This document shows, one piece after another, positions 41,817 through 48,763 of a stretch of DNA of 64,000 nt; position 1 is the stretch's first letter, and each line of letters opens with the position of its first letter. Source of the DNA: Reyranella humidisoli. GTDB lineage: Bacteria > Pseudomonadota > Alphaproteobacteria > Reyranellales > Reyranellaceae. Both the position numbers and the translations under genes were made by a program. Below the pieces are notes generated by a model, which had not been told where the DNA came from, ran no database searches, and was given only the letters and a program-made list of their open reading frames with translations. The DNA lies in NCBI RefSeq assembly GCF_019039055.1, contig NZ_JAHOPB010000002.1:868001-932000 (forward strand), written 5' to 3'.

Positions 41817-44153
41817 ATGAGCAAGTACGGAATCGGCCAGCCGGTGTTGCGTTTCGAGGATCCACGCCTGTTGCGCGGACAGGGCCGCTTCATCAACGAC
41901 GTCAACCTGCACGGCCAGACCTACGCCGTGTTCGTCCGCTCGCCGCACGCGCACGCGAAGATCCGCTCCATCGATACGAAGGCGGCGGCGGCGGCGCCCG
42001 GCGTCCTCGCCGTCTATACCGGCCACGACGTGGCTGCTGACGGGCTCGGCATGCCCAAGGCCAACATGCCGAGGAAGCGGCCCGACGGTAAGCCGATGTT
42101 CGCGCCGCAGCGTCCGCCGTTGATCACCGACCGCGTCCGCTATGTCGGCGACCCGGTGGCGATGGTCGTCGCCGAGACGCTGGCGGAAGCCAAGGATGCC
42201 GCCGAGCTGGTCGAGATCGACTACGAGCCGATCCCTTCGGTGACGCTTACCGAGGACACGGTGAAGCCGGGCGCACCGGCGGTCTGGGACGATTGTCCCG
42301 ACAACATTTCCAACTTCATCGAGCGCGGCAACAAGGCCGCGACCGAGGAGGCTATCAAGGGCGCGGCGAAGGTCATCAAGCGCCGCTACGTCATCACGCG
42401 CGTCCATGCCCAGTACATGGAGCCGCGCGGCACGCTCGGCGTCTATGACCAGGGCGAGGACCGCATGACGCTCTACGCCGACGTGCAGTATCCCCACCGG
42501 GTACGCAACATGCTGGCTCAGAACGTCTTCAAGGTGCCCGAAAGCAAGTTGCGCGTGATCACAGGCGATGTCGGCGGCGGCTTCGGCACCAAGGGGTGGC
42601 AGTATGTCGAGCATCGCCTGACCCTGTGGGCGGCGCGCAAGCTGCTGCGGCCGGTCAAATGGTGCTGCGAGCGCTCCGAGGCGGTGATGGCCGACGAGCA
42701 TGGCCGTGACAATGTCGGCGAGATCGAGCTGGCGCTCGATGCCGACAACAGGTTCGTGGCGCTGCGGCTCAACATGCTGGCCAATATCGGCGCCTATGTC
42801 GGTTCAGACCGCAACCTGCTGTCGCCCTTCGGCATGATCGGCACGGTGCTGGGCGTCTATCTGATCCCCAAGGCCTACATCAACGTGGTGGGCGTGCTGT
42901 CCAACACCAATCCCACCGCGCCCTATCGCGGGGCGGGGCGGCCGGAGGCCATCTACCTGATCGAACGGCTGATCGACGATGCGGCGCGCGAGCTGGGAGT
43001 CGACCGCGTCGAGCTGCGGCGCAAGAACATGCTCGACGATTCGGCGCTGCCATATCAGAGCCCGGTCGGACCATTCTATGACTGCGGCGAGTTCCACAAG
43101 AACATGGACATGGCGCTGAAGCTCGCCGACGTGGCGGGTTACGCGGCGCGTGCGGACGAGTCGAGGAAGCGCGGCAAGCTGCGGGGCCTCGGCATCATCA
43201 ATGCCATCGAACAGGCGGCCGGCACGGCGCAGCCGGAATATGCCGAGATCCGCTTCAATCCGGCCGGTACGGCGGCGCTGCTGATGGGCACGAAGGCGCA
43301 GGGGCAAGGCCATGAGACCATGTTCAAGCAGATCCTGAACGAGCGGCTGGGCATCGATCCGCACGACGTGCAGTTCATCGATGGCGATACCGATCGCGTC
43401 GCGTTCGGCATGGGCACCAACGGCTCGCGCTCGACCGTGCTCGGCGGCTCGGCGCTGTTCATGGCGGCCGAAAAGGTGATCGCCAAGGGCAAGCGGCTGG
43501 CCGGTCATCTCCTCGAAGCGGGAGAGCAGGACATCGAGTTCGCGGAGGGCACCTTCAAGATCAAGGGGACCGACAAGACGGTGTCCCTGAAGGCGGTCGC
43601 CATGGCGGCGTTCAATCCGACCAAGTGGCCGAAGAGCGGCTTCGAGGGCGGCCTGTACGAGAACGCGACGTATCTCGGCGAGAAGGACACCTATCCCAAC
43701 GGCTGCCACATCTGCGAGGTCGAGGTCGATCCCGACACGGGCGAGGTCAAGCTCGACCGCTATGCCGTGGTCGACGATGTCGGCACGGTGATGAACCCGA
43801 CCGGACTCAAGGGCCAGATCCACGGCGGCGTGGCGCAGGGCGTCGGCCAGATCCTGGGCGAACAGGTGATCTGGGACCGGGAGAGTGGCCAGCTGCTGAC
43901 CGCGAGCTTCCTCGACTACACGATGCCGCGCGCCGACACGATGTGCAGCGTCGAGGTCAAGTCCAACCCCGTGCCGACCAAGTACAATCCGCTGGGCGCC
44001 AAGGGCGCGGGCGAGGCGGGGACGGTGGGTGCGATGCCCGTGGTGATGAATGCCGTGATCGACGCGCTGGCGCCGCTCGGCGTGCGAGACATGGTGATGC
44101 CGGCCACGGCGGAGAATGTCTGGCGCGCCATCCAGGCGGCGAAGGGAGCATAG
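41817..44153 (+). CDS. Molybdenum hydroxylase large subunit (xanthine dehydrogenase/CoxL family), orphan
   Basis: A 778-residue molybdopterin-binding subunit. The two Mo-MPT domain parts are GDVGGGFGTKGWQYVEH (about 245-260) and PYRGAGRPEAIYL, with the catalytic Glu in GAKGAGEAGTVGAMP (about E742). In this family the enzyme hydroxylates aromatic or aldehyde substrates, passing electrons through a 2Fe-2S and an FAD subunit. Neither small nor medium subunit lies next to it, though a complete M-S-L set begins at 60395. It may borrow those or partners elsewhere. It starts 33 bases after the Bug gene. Confidence 0.92.
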   Translation: MSKYGIGQPVLRFEDPRLLRGQGRFINDVNLHGQTYAVFVRSPHAHAKIRSIDTKAAAAAPGVLAVYTGHDVAADGLGMPKANMPRKRPDGKPMFAPQRPPLITDRVRYVGDPVAMVVAETLAEAKDAAELVEIDYEPIPSVTLTEDTVKPGAPAVWDDCPDNISNFIERGNKAATEEAIKGAAKVIKRRYVITRVHAQYMEPRGTLGVYDQGEDRMTLYADVQYPHRVRNMLAQNVFKVPESKLRVITGDVGGGFGTKGWQYVEHRLTLWAARKLLRPVKWCCERSEAVMADEHGRDNVGEIELALDADNRFVALRLNMLANIGAYVGSDRNLLSPFGMIGTVLGVYLIPKAYINVVGVLSNTNPTAPYRGAGRPEAIYLIERLIDDAARELGVDRVELRRKNMLDDSALPYQSPVGPFYDCGEFHKNMDMALKLADVAGYAARADESRKRGKLRGLGIINAIEQAAGTAQPEYAEIRFNPAGTAALLMGTKAQGQGHETMFKQILNERLGIDPHDVQFIDGDTDRVAFGMGTNGSRSTVLGGSALFMAAEKVIAKGKRLAGHLLEAGEQDIEFAEGTFKIKGTDKTVSLKAVAMAAFNPTKWPKSGFEGGLYENATYLGEKDTYPNGCHICEVEVDPDTGEVKLDRYAVVDDVGTVMNPTGLKGQIHGGVAQGVGQILGEQVIWDRESGQLLTASFLDYTMPRADTMCSVEVKSNPVPTKYNPLGAKGAGEAGTVGAMPVVMNAVIDALAPLGVRDMVMPATAENVWRAIQAAKGA

Positions 44154-44157
44154 GTCC

Positions 44158-45015
44158 ATGGGCCAGATCGTCGGCGCGGCCGTCGTTTCGCATCATCCCG
44201 GCCTGGTGCAACCGAAGGAGATCCGGGTCCAGCGCGGCAATGGCCGCGATTCCGACCTGATCGAAGGCTTCGAGCGTGTGCGCGCGAAGATCGACGCGGT
44301 GAAGCCCGACACGTTCGTGCTGTTCGACACGCACTGGCTCACCACGTCGCTGCATCTCGTGGCGGGCGCGGCGCACTACAAGGGCAGCTACACGTCCGAC
44401 GAGCTGCCGTTCTCGATGACGCGCTTTCCCTACGATCATGCCGGTGCCCCGGCGCTGGCCGTGGAAGTCGAGAAGGTCGCGCGGGAGAAGAAGGTCGCGG
44501 CCCGCAACGTCGTCGAGGAGACGCTGCCGCTGCACTATCCGACCCTGAACGTCATCCACTATCTCGGTCGCGGCGAGAAAGTGCTGAGCGTCGGCACCTG
44601 CCAGACCGCGCGGTTCAAGCATTTCCTGGAAATGGGCGAGGTCGTCGGCGAGGCGATCCGCCGGTCCGACGCCCGCGTCGTGCTGCTGGCCTCCGGGGCG
44701 ATGAGCCACAAGTTCTACGACCTCGACCATGTCCCGCCCAACCCGCGTGTCTGGCATCCGGACAATGTCTCTGAGCCGAAGAACCGTGCACTCGACATGG
44801 AGGTGCTGGAACTCTGGAAGCAGGGGCGGCACGACATTGTGCTCGACCGATTCCCGGAGCTGGAAGCGGCCAAGTACGAGGGACGGGGCGCGCACTACGC
44901 GCAAATGATGGGGGCGCTGGGCGGCAGGGATTGCCGTGCCCGTGGCACGCAGCTCTCGGAATACGAGAACGCGGCCGGAACCGGCAACGTGCATGTCTGG
45001 TTCGATCTTCAGTAA
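44158..45015 (+). CDS. Class III extradiol dioxygenase (HpaD-like)
   Basis: A 285-residue ring-cleavage dioxygenase of the LigB superfamily. It resembles 3,4-dihydroxyphenylacetate 2,3-dioxygenase (HpaD) over VLFDTHWLTTS, GSYTSDELPFSM, LASGAMSHKFYD and the C-terminal AGTGNVHVWFDL. His ligands are expected in VVSHHPG and DTHW. It begins 4 bases after the molybdenum subunit stop, so the two are coupled. The catechol-type substrate need not be homoprotocatechuate. Confidence 0.87.
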   Translation: MGQIVGAAVVSHHPGLVQPKEIRVQRGNGRDSDLIEGFERVRAKIDAVKPDTFVLFDTHWLTTSLHLVAGAAHYKGSYTSDELPFSMTRFPYDHAGAPALAVEVEKVAREKKVAARNVVEETLPLHYPTLNVIHYLGRGEKVLSVGTCQTARFKHFLEMGEVVGEAIRRSDARVVLLASGAMSHKFYDLDHVPPNPRVWHPDNVSEPKNRALDMEVLELWKQGRHDIVLDRFPELEAAKYEGRGAHYAQMMGALGGRDCRARGTQLSEYENAAGTGNVHVWFDLQ

Positions 45016-45029
45016 GGGGAGTTGTTGAG

Positions 45030-45899
45030 ATGAGCGTACTCGAGGGACCGCGCAAGGAAATCCGTCACGTCATGAAGGACGGCAGCGCCTACTGGGTGGA
45101 GTTCAAGGACGGCAAGATCGTCTTCGCCGACGGCCGTACCGCCGAGGAGAAGGACGTCGTTCACCTGCCGCCGTGCAATCCGACCAAGATCCTGTGCGTC
45201 CACGTGAACTACATCTCGCGCTACTACGAGTTCAACAACACGCATACGCCACCCAAGACGCCGACCTACTTCCAGAAGCCGCTTACCGCCCTCAACGCCC
45301 ACAAGGGCGAGTTGGTGAAGCCCAAGGGCTATAAGTACGTGAACTACGAGGGCGAGATGGCCGTCGTCTTCTCGAAGGTCACCAAGAACGTGACCCGCGA
45401 GGAGGCCTGGGACTGCATCGCCGGCTTCGCACCGGCCAACGATTTCGGCTGCCATGATTTCCGCGATACCGATGCGGGCTCGATGTTGCGCGTGAAGGGC
45501 ATGGACGGGTTCTGCCCGATCGGCCCCGGGCTCGTCTCCGGTGTCGACGTACGCCAGTCGACGCTGCGCAGCTACAAGAACGGCAAGATGGTGCAGGAAG
45601 GCGCGGTCAGCGAGCAGATCTTCGACTGCGGCTACCTGATCGCCGACCTGGCGCGCCATATCACCTTCCTGCCGGGCGACATCCTGCTGACCGGCACGCC
45701 GGCCAACTCGCGTCCGCTCGAGGCGGGCGACACGATCGACATCGAGGTCACGGGGGTCGGCCGTCTCTCCAACACCGTCGTCGAGACGCCGGCGCCGCGC
45801 GCATCCGAAGGCTTCCCGCCCAGCCCCGACAGCGAAGGCGTGCGCAAGGTGGCGCTCGGCAACGAGGAGCGCCTGCCGGACAAGTTCAAGACGAAGTAG
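45030..45899 (+). CDS. Fumarylacetoacetate hydrolase family protein (HpaG/isomerase-decarboxylase type)
   Basis: A 289-residue enzyme of the FAH family, which cleaves, decarboxylates or isomerises ring-cleavage products. The N-terminal strand region precedes ILCVHVNYISRYYEF; metal binding is by Glu in YVNYEGEMAVVFSK and FGCHDFRDTD; LTGTPANSRPLEAGD is the typical end. ATG 45030 has AAGGGGA 9 bases upstream. Its position directly after the extradiol dioxygenase suggests it handles the dioxygenase product. It is followed by a convergent VOC gene. Confidence 0.88.
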   Translation: MSVLEGPRKEIRHVMKDGSAYWVEFKDGKIVFADGRTAEEKDVVHLPPCNPTKILCVHVNYISRYYEFNNTHTPPKTPTYFQKPLTALNAHKGELVKPKGYKYVNYEGEMAVVFSKVTKNVTREEAWDCIAGFAPANDFGCHDFRDTDAGSMLRVKGMDGFCPIGPGLVSGVDVRQSTLRSYKNGKMVQEGAVSEQIFDCGYLIADLARHITFLPGDILLTGTPANSRPLEAGDTIDIEVTGVGRLSNTVVETPAPRASEGFPPSPDSEGVRKVALGNEERLPDKFKTK

Positions 45900-45908
45900 G
45901 TGACGGCC

Positions 45909-46856
45909 TCAGGGGCTGGCGTGGCCCAGGAAACGGTCGGGCGGCCGGTCGCCCCATTGCGACTGGAAGCCTTCCTCGGCGCTGAGCAGGTTGCCGCCAT
46001 TGGCTGCATTCAGCCGGTCGGTATCTGCCCAGCGTTCGTGGACGCGGCCCCAGGGATCGCACCAGTAGTCGTAGACCTGGCTTCCCAGAAGATGGCGGCC
46101 GATGCCCCACATATGGTCGTACTTGCCCAGCCGCTTGATGTATTCGTGATCCTGGAAGACGCAGTCGATGTCCTGCACCTCGTAGGACACATGGTTCAGA
46201 CCGGCCCGAGTGTTGTGATTGCAGAAGAAGACGTGGTGATCGACATAGGCATCGCCGCGGTCGAGCCGGTTGAACGACCCGATGATGTTGTCCTTTTCGC
46301 CGACATAGACGTCGTCGGAGCGGATCATGCCCAGCGTTTCGCGAAACCACGCCACGGTCTCGGTTACCTTGGGCGAGGAGAGCACGCCATGGCCGATGCG
46401 CTGGATCGATGTGGGCGACTTGCCGAGGCGCATCACGCGCCCCACGCGGCGTCCCGGTTCGCGAGCTGTGTTGTGCTCGTCGCGGGCGACCTTGACGGGC
46501 TCGACGCGCTTCTGCCCGGCGACCACTTCGATCTGGTAGCCGTTGGGTTCGGTCAGTCGCACGCGCTTGCCGCCGCCCGGCTCGTCGATCGTCTCGATTC
46601 CCGAGGCGCCCGGCAGCTTCGCGAGCCGCTTCAGGTCGTCCTCGTCGGCGGCGTGATAGGCGAAGCCGATGAACTTCGTGTCGCCCTTGTGCGTGACGTG
46701 CAGGTGGTGGTGATCGTCGGTGCCGCGCATGTAGAGCGCGTCCGGTGTGCGCTCGGAACGGACCAGGCCGAAATGGGTGAGGAACTCCTCCATCTGGTCG
46801 AGATCGGGCGCCTCCATCCGGGGCCAGGCAAATTCCGCAGCCTTGATTACGGCCAT
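45909..46856 (-). CDS. VOC family extradiol dioxygenase (two-module)
   Basis: A 315-residue type I extradiol-like protein on the opposite strand. The N-terminal module (1-140) has FLTHFGLV, then HHHLHV. The C-terminal module carries the likely iron ligands: IGHGVLSSP, LNHVSYEV and a Glu in RVHERWADTD. ATG 46856 has a GGAGGA site that is part of a short hairpin. It is separated from the convergent FAH gene by 9 bases and diverges from the second FAH gene, so it may form a separate regulatory unit in the same pathway. Confidence 0.85.
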   Translation of the reverse strand: MAVIKAAEFAWPRMEAPDLDQMEEFLTHFGLVRSERTPDALYMRGTDDHHHLHVTHKGDTKFIGFAYHAADEDDLKRLAKLPGASGIETIDEPGGGKRVRLTEPNGYQIEVVAGQKRVEPVKVARDEHNTAREPGRRVGRVMRLGKSPTSIQRIGHGVLSSPKVTETVAWFRETLGMIRSDDVYVGEKDNIIGSFNRLDRGDAYVDHHVFFCNHNTRAGLNHVSYEVQDIDCVFQDHEYIKRLGKYDHMWGIGRHLLGSQVYDYWCDPWGRVHERWADTDRLNAANGGNLLSAEEGFQSQWGDRPPDRFLGHASP

Positions 46857-46860
46857 TGTT

Positions 46861-46879
46861 TCCTCCGCTCTTTGGAGGA
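46861..46879 (-). promoter_or_regulatory. RBS-sequestering hairpin of the VOC dioxygenase gene
   Basis: On the minus strand TCCTCC (46879-46874) is followed by a 7-base loop and GGAGGA (46866-46861), the ribosome binding site of the gene that starts at 46856. Six perfect base pairs would cover the site. This could tune translation; it is short enough to breathe at growth temperature. Confidence 0.5.
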
Positions 46880-46888
46880 ACGCTAGAC

Positions 46889-46935
46889 CCACCGTCCGAT
46901 CCTGAAAAGCGGGAAACGGTGGCCGCGGTCACCGC
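46889..46935. promoter_or_regulatory. Candidate operator in the divergent VOC/FAH promoter region
   Basis: CCACCGT (46889-46895) and ACGGTGG (46916-46922) form an inverted repeat, followed at once by the perfect palindrome GCGGTCACCGC (46925-46935). The repeated GGT/ACC half-sites between the two divergent genes suggest a regulator binding site. No trial of the fit to the GntR consensus was possible. Confidence 0.4.
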
Positions 46936-46965
46936 CGAGAGAATTTTTTAAGAGGGAGAGAAGAA

Positions 46966-47895
46966 GTGAAGCTTTGCTATTTCAACGACTATCGCCTGGG
47001 TGTCATCAAGGGCGACCAGGTCGTCGACGTGACGGACGCCGTGAAGGACATACCGCACCTCGATTCGCGGGACCTGATCATCGGCCTGATCGCCAAATGG
47101 GATTCCTACAAAGCCAAGGTCGAGAAGGCTGCTGCCGACGGCAAGGGTGTGGCCCTGTCCGGCGTCAGGCTGCGTCCGCCGGTGCCGAAGCCCGGCAACA
47201 TCGTCTGCATGGCCGTAAACTACATGGAAGACGGCACGCTGCCGGAGAAGCCCGCCATCAACGCCTTCCATAAGGCTGCGACCGCGGTGATCGGCGACGG
47301 TGACACGATGGTATTGCCGGATGCGCCGGCCACGATCTTTGAGGGCGAGGCGGAGATGGCGCTGGTCATCGGCAAGCGGGCCACGCGGGCGACCCAGGCC
47401 GACGCCTTCAAGCACATCTTCGGCTACACCTGCTTCATCGACGGCTCGGCCCGCGGCCTGCCGCCGCCGGGCAACGTGTTCTTCCAGATGAAGTCGCGCG
47501 ACACGTTCGCGCCGATCGGTCCCTGCATCGTCACCGCCGACGAGATCGCCGACCCACAGAACCTGAACATCACGCTGACCAACAATGGCGAGGTCATGCA
47601 GAAGTTCAACACGTCCGACATGGCGCACCACATCCCGCGCATCATCGAGTGGGTCAGCTCGATCCACACGCTGGAGCCTGGCGACATCGTCGCTACCGGC
47701 ACCAATCATCGCGGCCTCCATTCCTTCATGGACGGCGACAGGATTGAGCTGACGGTGGAGAAGATCGGCACGCTGAAGTTCAACGTGAAGGATGAGTTGA
47801 AGCGCACCTGGGCTCGCACCACCCGCCTGCAGCACAAGGAAAAGGGCGGCGAGGGCCCGCACACGCCGCAGCTCACTGGCAAGTACGCCAAGTAG
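46966..47895 (+). CDS. Fumarylacetoacetate hydrolase family protein, second
   Basis: A 309-residue FAH-family enzyme. GTG 46966 is preceded by GAGGGAGAG. Key parts are GNIVCMAVNYMEDG, the metal-binding Glu in FEGEAEMALVIGK and the Asp in YTCFIDGSARG, then GTNHRGLHSFMDGD. It is more distant from the enzyme at 45030, so it likely acts on another intermediate. It is the last gene of the cluster and is followed by two hairpins. Confidence 0.88.
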   Translation: MKLCYFNDYRLGVIKGDQVVDVTDAVKDIPHLDSRDLIIGLIAKWDSYKAKVEKAAADGKGVALSGVRLRPPVPKPGNIVCMAVNYMEDGTLPEKPAINAFHKAATAVIGDGDTMVLPDAPATIFEGEAEMALVIGKRATRATQADAFKHIFGYTCFIDGSARGLPPPGNVFFQMKSRDTFAPIGPCIVTADEIADPQNLNITLTNNGEVMQKFNTSDMAHHIPRIIEWVSSIHTLEPGDIVATGTNHRGLHSFMDGDRIELTVEKIGTLKFNVKDELKRTWARTTRLQHKEKGGEGPHTPQLTGKYAK

Positions 47896-47903
47896 GACGA
47901 AAG

Positions 47904-47928
47904 CGGGCCGGGGTACCGCTCCGGCCCG
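47904..47928 (+). terminator. GC-rich hairpin after the second FAH gene
   Basis: CGGGCCGG (47904-47911) and CCGGCCCG (47921-47928) form an 8-bp stem with a 9-base loop, 9 bases after the stop. There is no T-tract on the plus strand, so it is a weak or Rho-assisted terminator. Confidence 0.5.
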
Positions 47929-47934
47929 TAGCTA

Positions 47935-47967
47935 AAAGAAAGGGCGTCGCGGTTTCCCGCGACGCCC
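47935..47967 (-). terminator. Rho-independent terminator of the hsp20 gene
   Basis: On the minus strand GGGCGTCGCGG and CCGCGACGCCC form a perfect 11-bp stem with a 4-base loop (47942-47967). It is followed by TTTCTTTTAG (47941 to about 47932), a T-rich tail. It begins 27 bases after the hsp20 stop. Confidence 0.85.
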
Positions 47968-47993
47968 CTTCGAGACAGCAGGCTGCTACCTGC

Positions 47994-48440
47994 TTAGTGG
48001 GTGAGAGCCGCTTGGCCGGCCTGGACGGGGATCGCGCGGGGCTTCTTCTCCTCCGGGATCTCACGCTGCAGCTCGATCGTGAGCAGGCCGTTGGCGAGCT
48101 TCGCGCCCGTGACCTTCACATGGTCGGCGAGCTGGAAGCGGCGGTCAAAGTTGCGGCCGGCAATGCCACGATAGAGATACTGCTTCTCGTCCTGGCCTTC
48201 GCTCGGCGCGGCCTGGCCGGTGACCAGCAGCTCGTTCTCCTTCTGGGTCACGTTCAGCTCGGCTTCAGCAAAGCCCGCAACCGCCATCACGATCCGGTAG
48301 GCGTTATCGCCGGCCTTTTCGATGTTGTACGGGGGGTAGCCGTTGGCGCCGGACTGGCTGGCCACCGAGTCGAGCAGGTCGAAGACCCGGTCGAAGCCGA
48401 CGGTGGCGCGATAGAACGGGGAATAGTCGACGGTGCGCAT
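47994..48440 (-). CDS. Small heat shock protein Hsp20 (IbpA-like)
   Basis: A 148-residue alpha-crystallin chaperone. It starts MRTVDYSPFYRATVGFDRVFDLLD, the typical IbpA-type N-terminus. The crystallin domain has YPPYNIEK, YRIVMAVAGF, ELLVTGQ and NGLLTIELQREIPEE. It binds unfolding proteins in the cytosol. The leader has a sigma32-type promoter and a ROSE-like thermometer, and a terminator lies after the stop, so it is a stand-alone heat shock unit. Confidence 0.95.
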   Translation of the reverse strand: MRTVDYSPFYRATVGFDRVFDLLDSVASQSGANGYPPYNIEKAGDNAYRIVMAVAGFAEAELNVTQKENELLVTGQAAPSEGQDEKQYLYRGIAGRNFDRRFQLADHVKVTGAKLANGLLTIELQREIPEEKKPRAIPVQAGQAALTH

Positions 48441-48499
48441 TTGATCATCCTCTCTTGAGCGATGTTGGACGTCCCCGCCCCGGATGGGCGCGGGGAACG
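48441..48499 (-). promoter_or_regulatory. ROSE-like RNA thermometer in the hsp20 leader
   Basis: The minus-strand leader has a stable GC hairpin first, then a weak hairpin in which UCGCU (48462-48458) pairs with the AGGA ribosome site (48451-48448). A bulged G and the flanking CA/UG and C/G pairs give about seven base pairs around an AAGA loop. The U(U/C)GCU/AGGA pairing with one bulged G is the hallmark of ROSE elements known from alphaproteobacterial hsp genes. The element would open on heating and free the site 7 bases before the ATG. Confidence 0.7.
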
Positions 48500-48505
48500 A
48501 CGGAG

Positions 48506-48535
48506 ATTTGGGGTGGGAAGGGGCGGCTTCAAGGG
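48506..48535 (-). promoter_or_regulatory. Sigma32 (RpoH) type heat shock promoter of hsp20
   Basis: On the minus strand CCCTTGAA (48535-48528) and CCCCAAAT (48513-48506) are spaced by 14 bases, close to the heat shock consensus CCCTTGAA/CCCCATNT. Transcription would start near 48499, giving a leader of about 59 bases that holds the ROSE-like element. Confidence 0.75.
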
Positions 48536-48655
48536 CGATAAAAATTTCCTTCTGCTGCCCTTGAACGGCAGGAATTGCTCCCTTCGGAACAACCTTCGGA
48601 AACTCACTTCGTGGCGGATATGCGAGGAATCGCCAGATCAAAGGCGGGTGCCAGC

Positions 48656-48763
48656 ATGTCCAAATTCCTCCCCAAGTCCGAAGCCTCCCTCTGGGTCCTG
48701 TCGATCTCCCAGGCATTCGGCATGCTCGCGCTCAACGTGGTGCTGCGCGCGGCCGTGTCGTGA
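48656..48763 (+). CDS. Small putative membrane peptide upstream of cysG
   Basis: A 35-residue ORF starting at ATG 48656. About 22 residues near the C-terminus (LWVLSISQAFGMLALNVVLRA) could form one membrane helix. Its stop TGA overlaps the GTG start of cysG, a typical arrangement for translational coupling. I do not recognise it. It could be a leader peptide that controls cysG or a real small protein; no clear ribosome site is visible. Confidence 0.4.
   Translation: MSKFLPKSEASLWVLSISQAFGMLALNVVLRAAVS

Noticed and set aside
41817..44153. Aerobic CO dehydrogenase large subunit
   Set aside because: The active-site loop reads PYRGAGRPEA, not AYRCSFR, and no CoxM/CoxS are adjacent.
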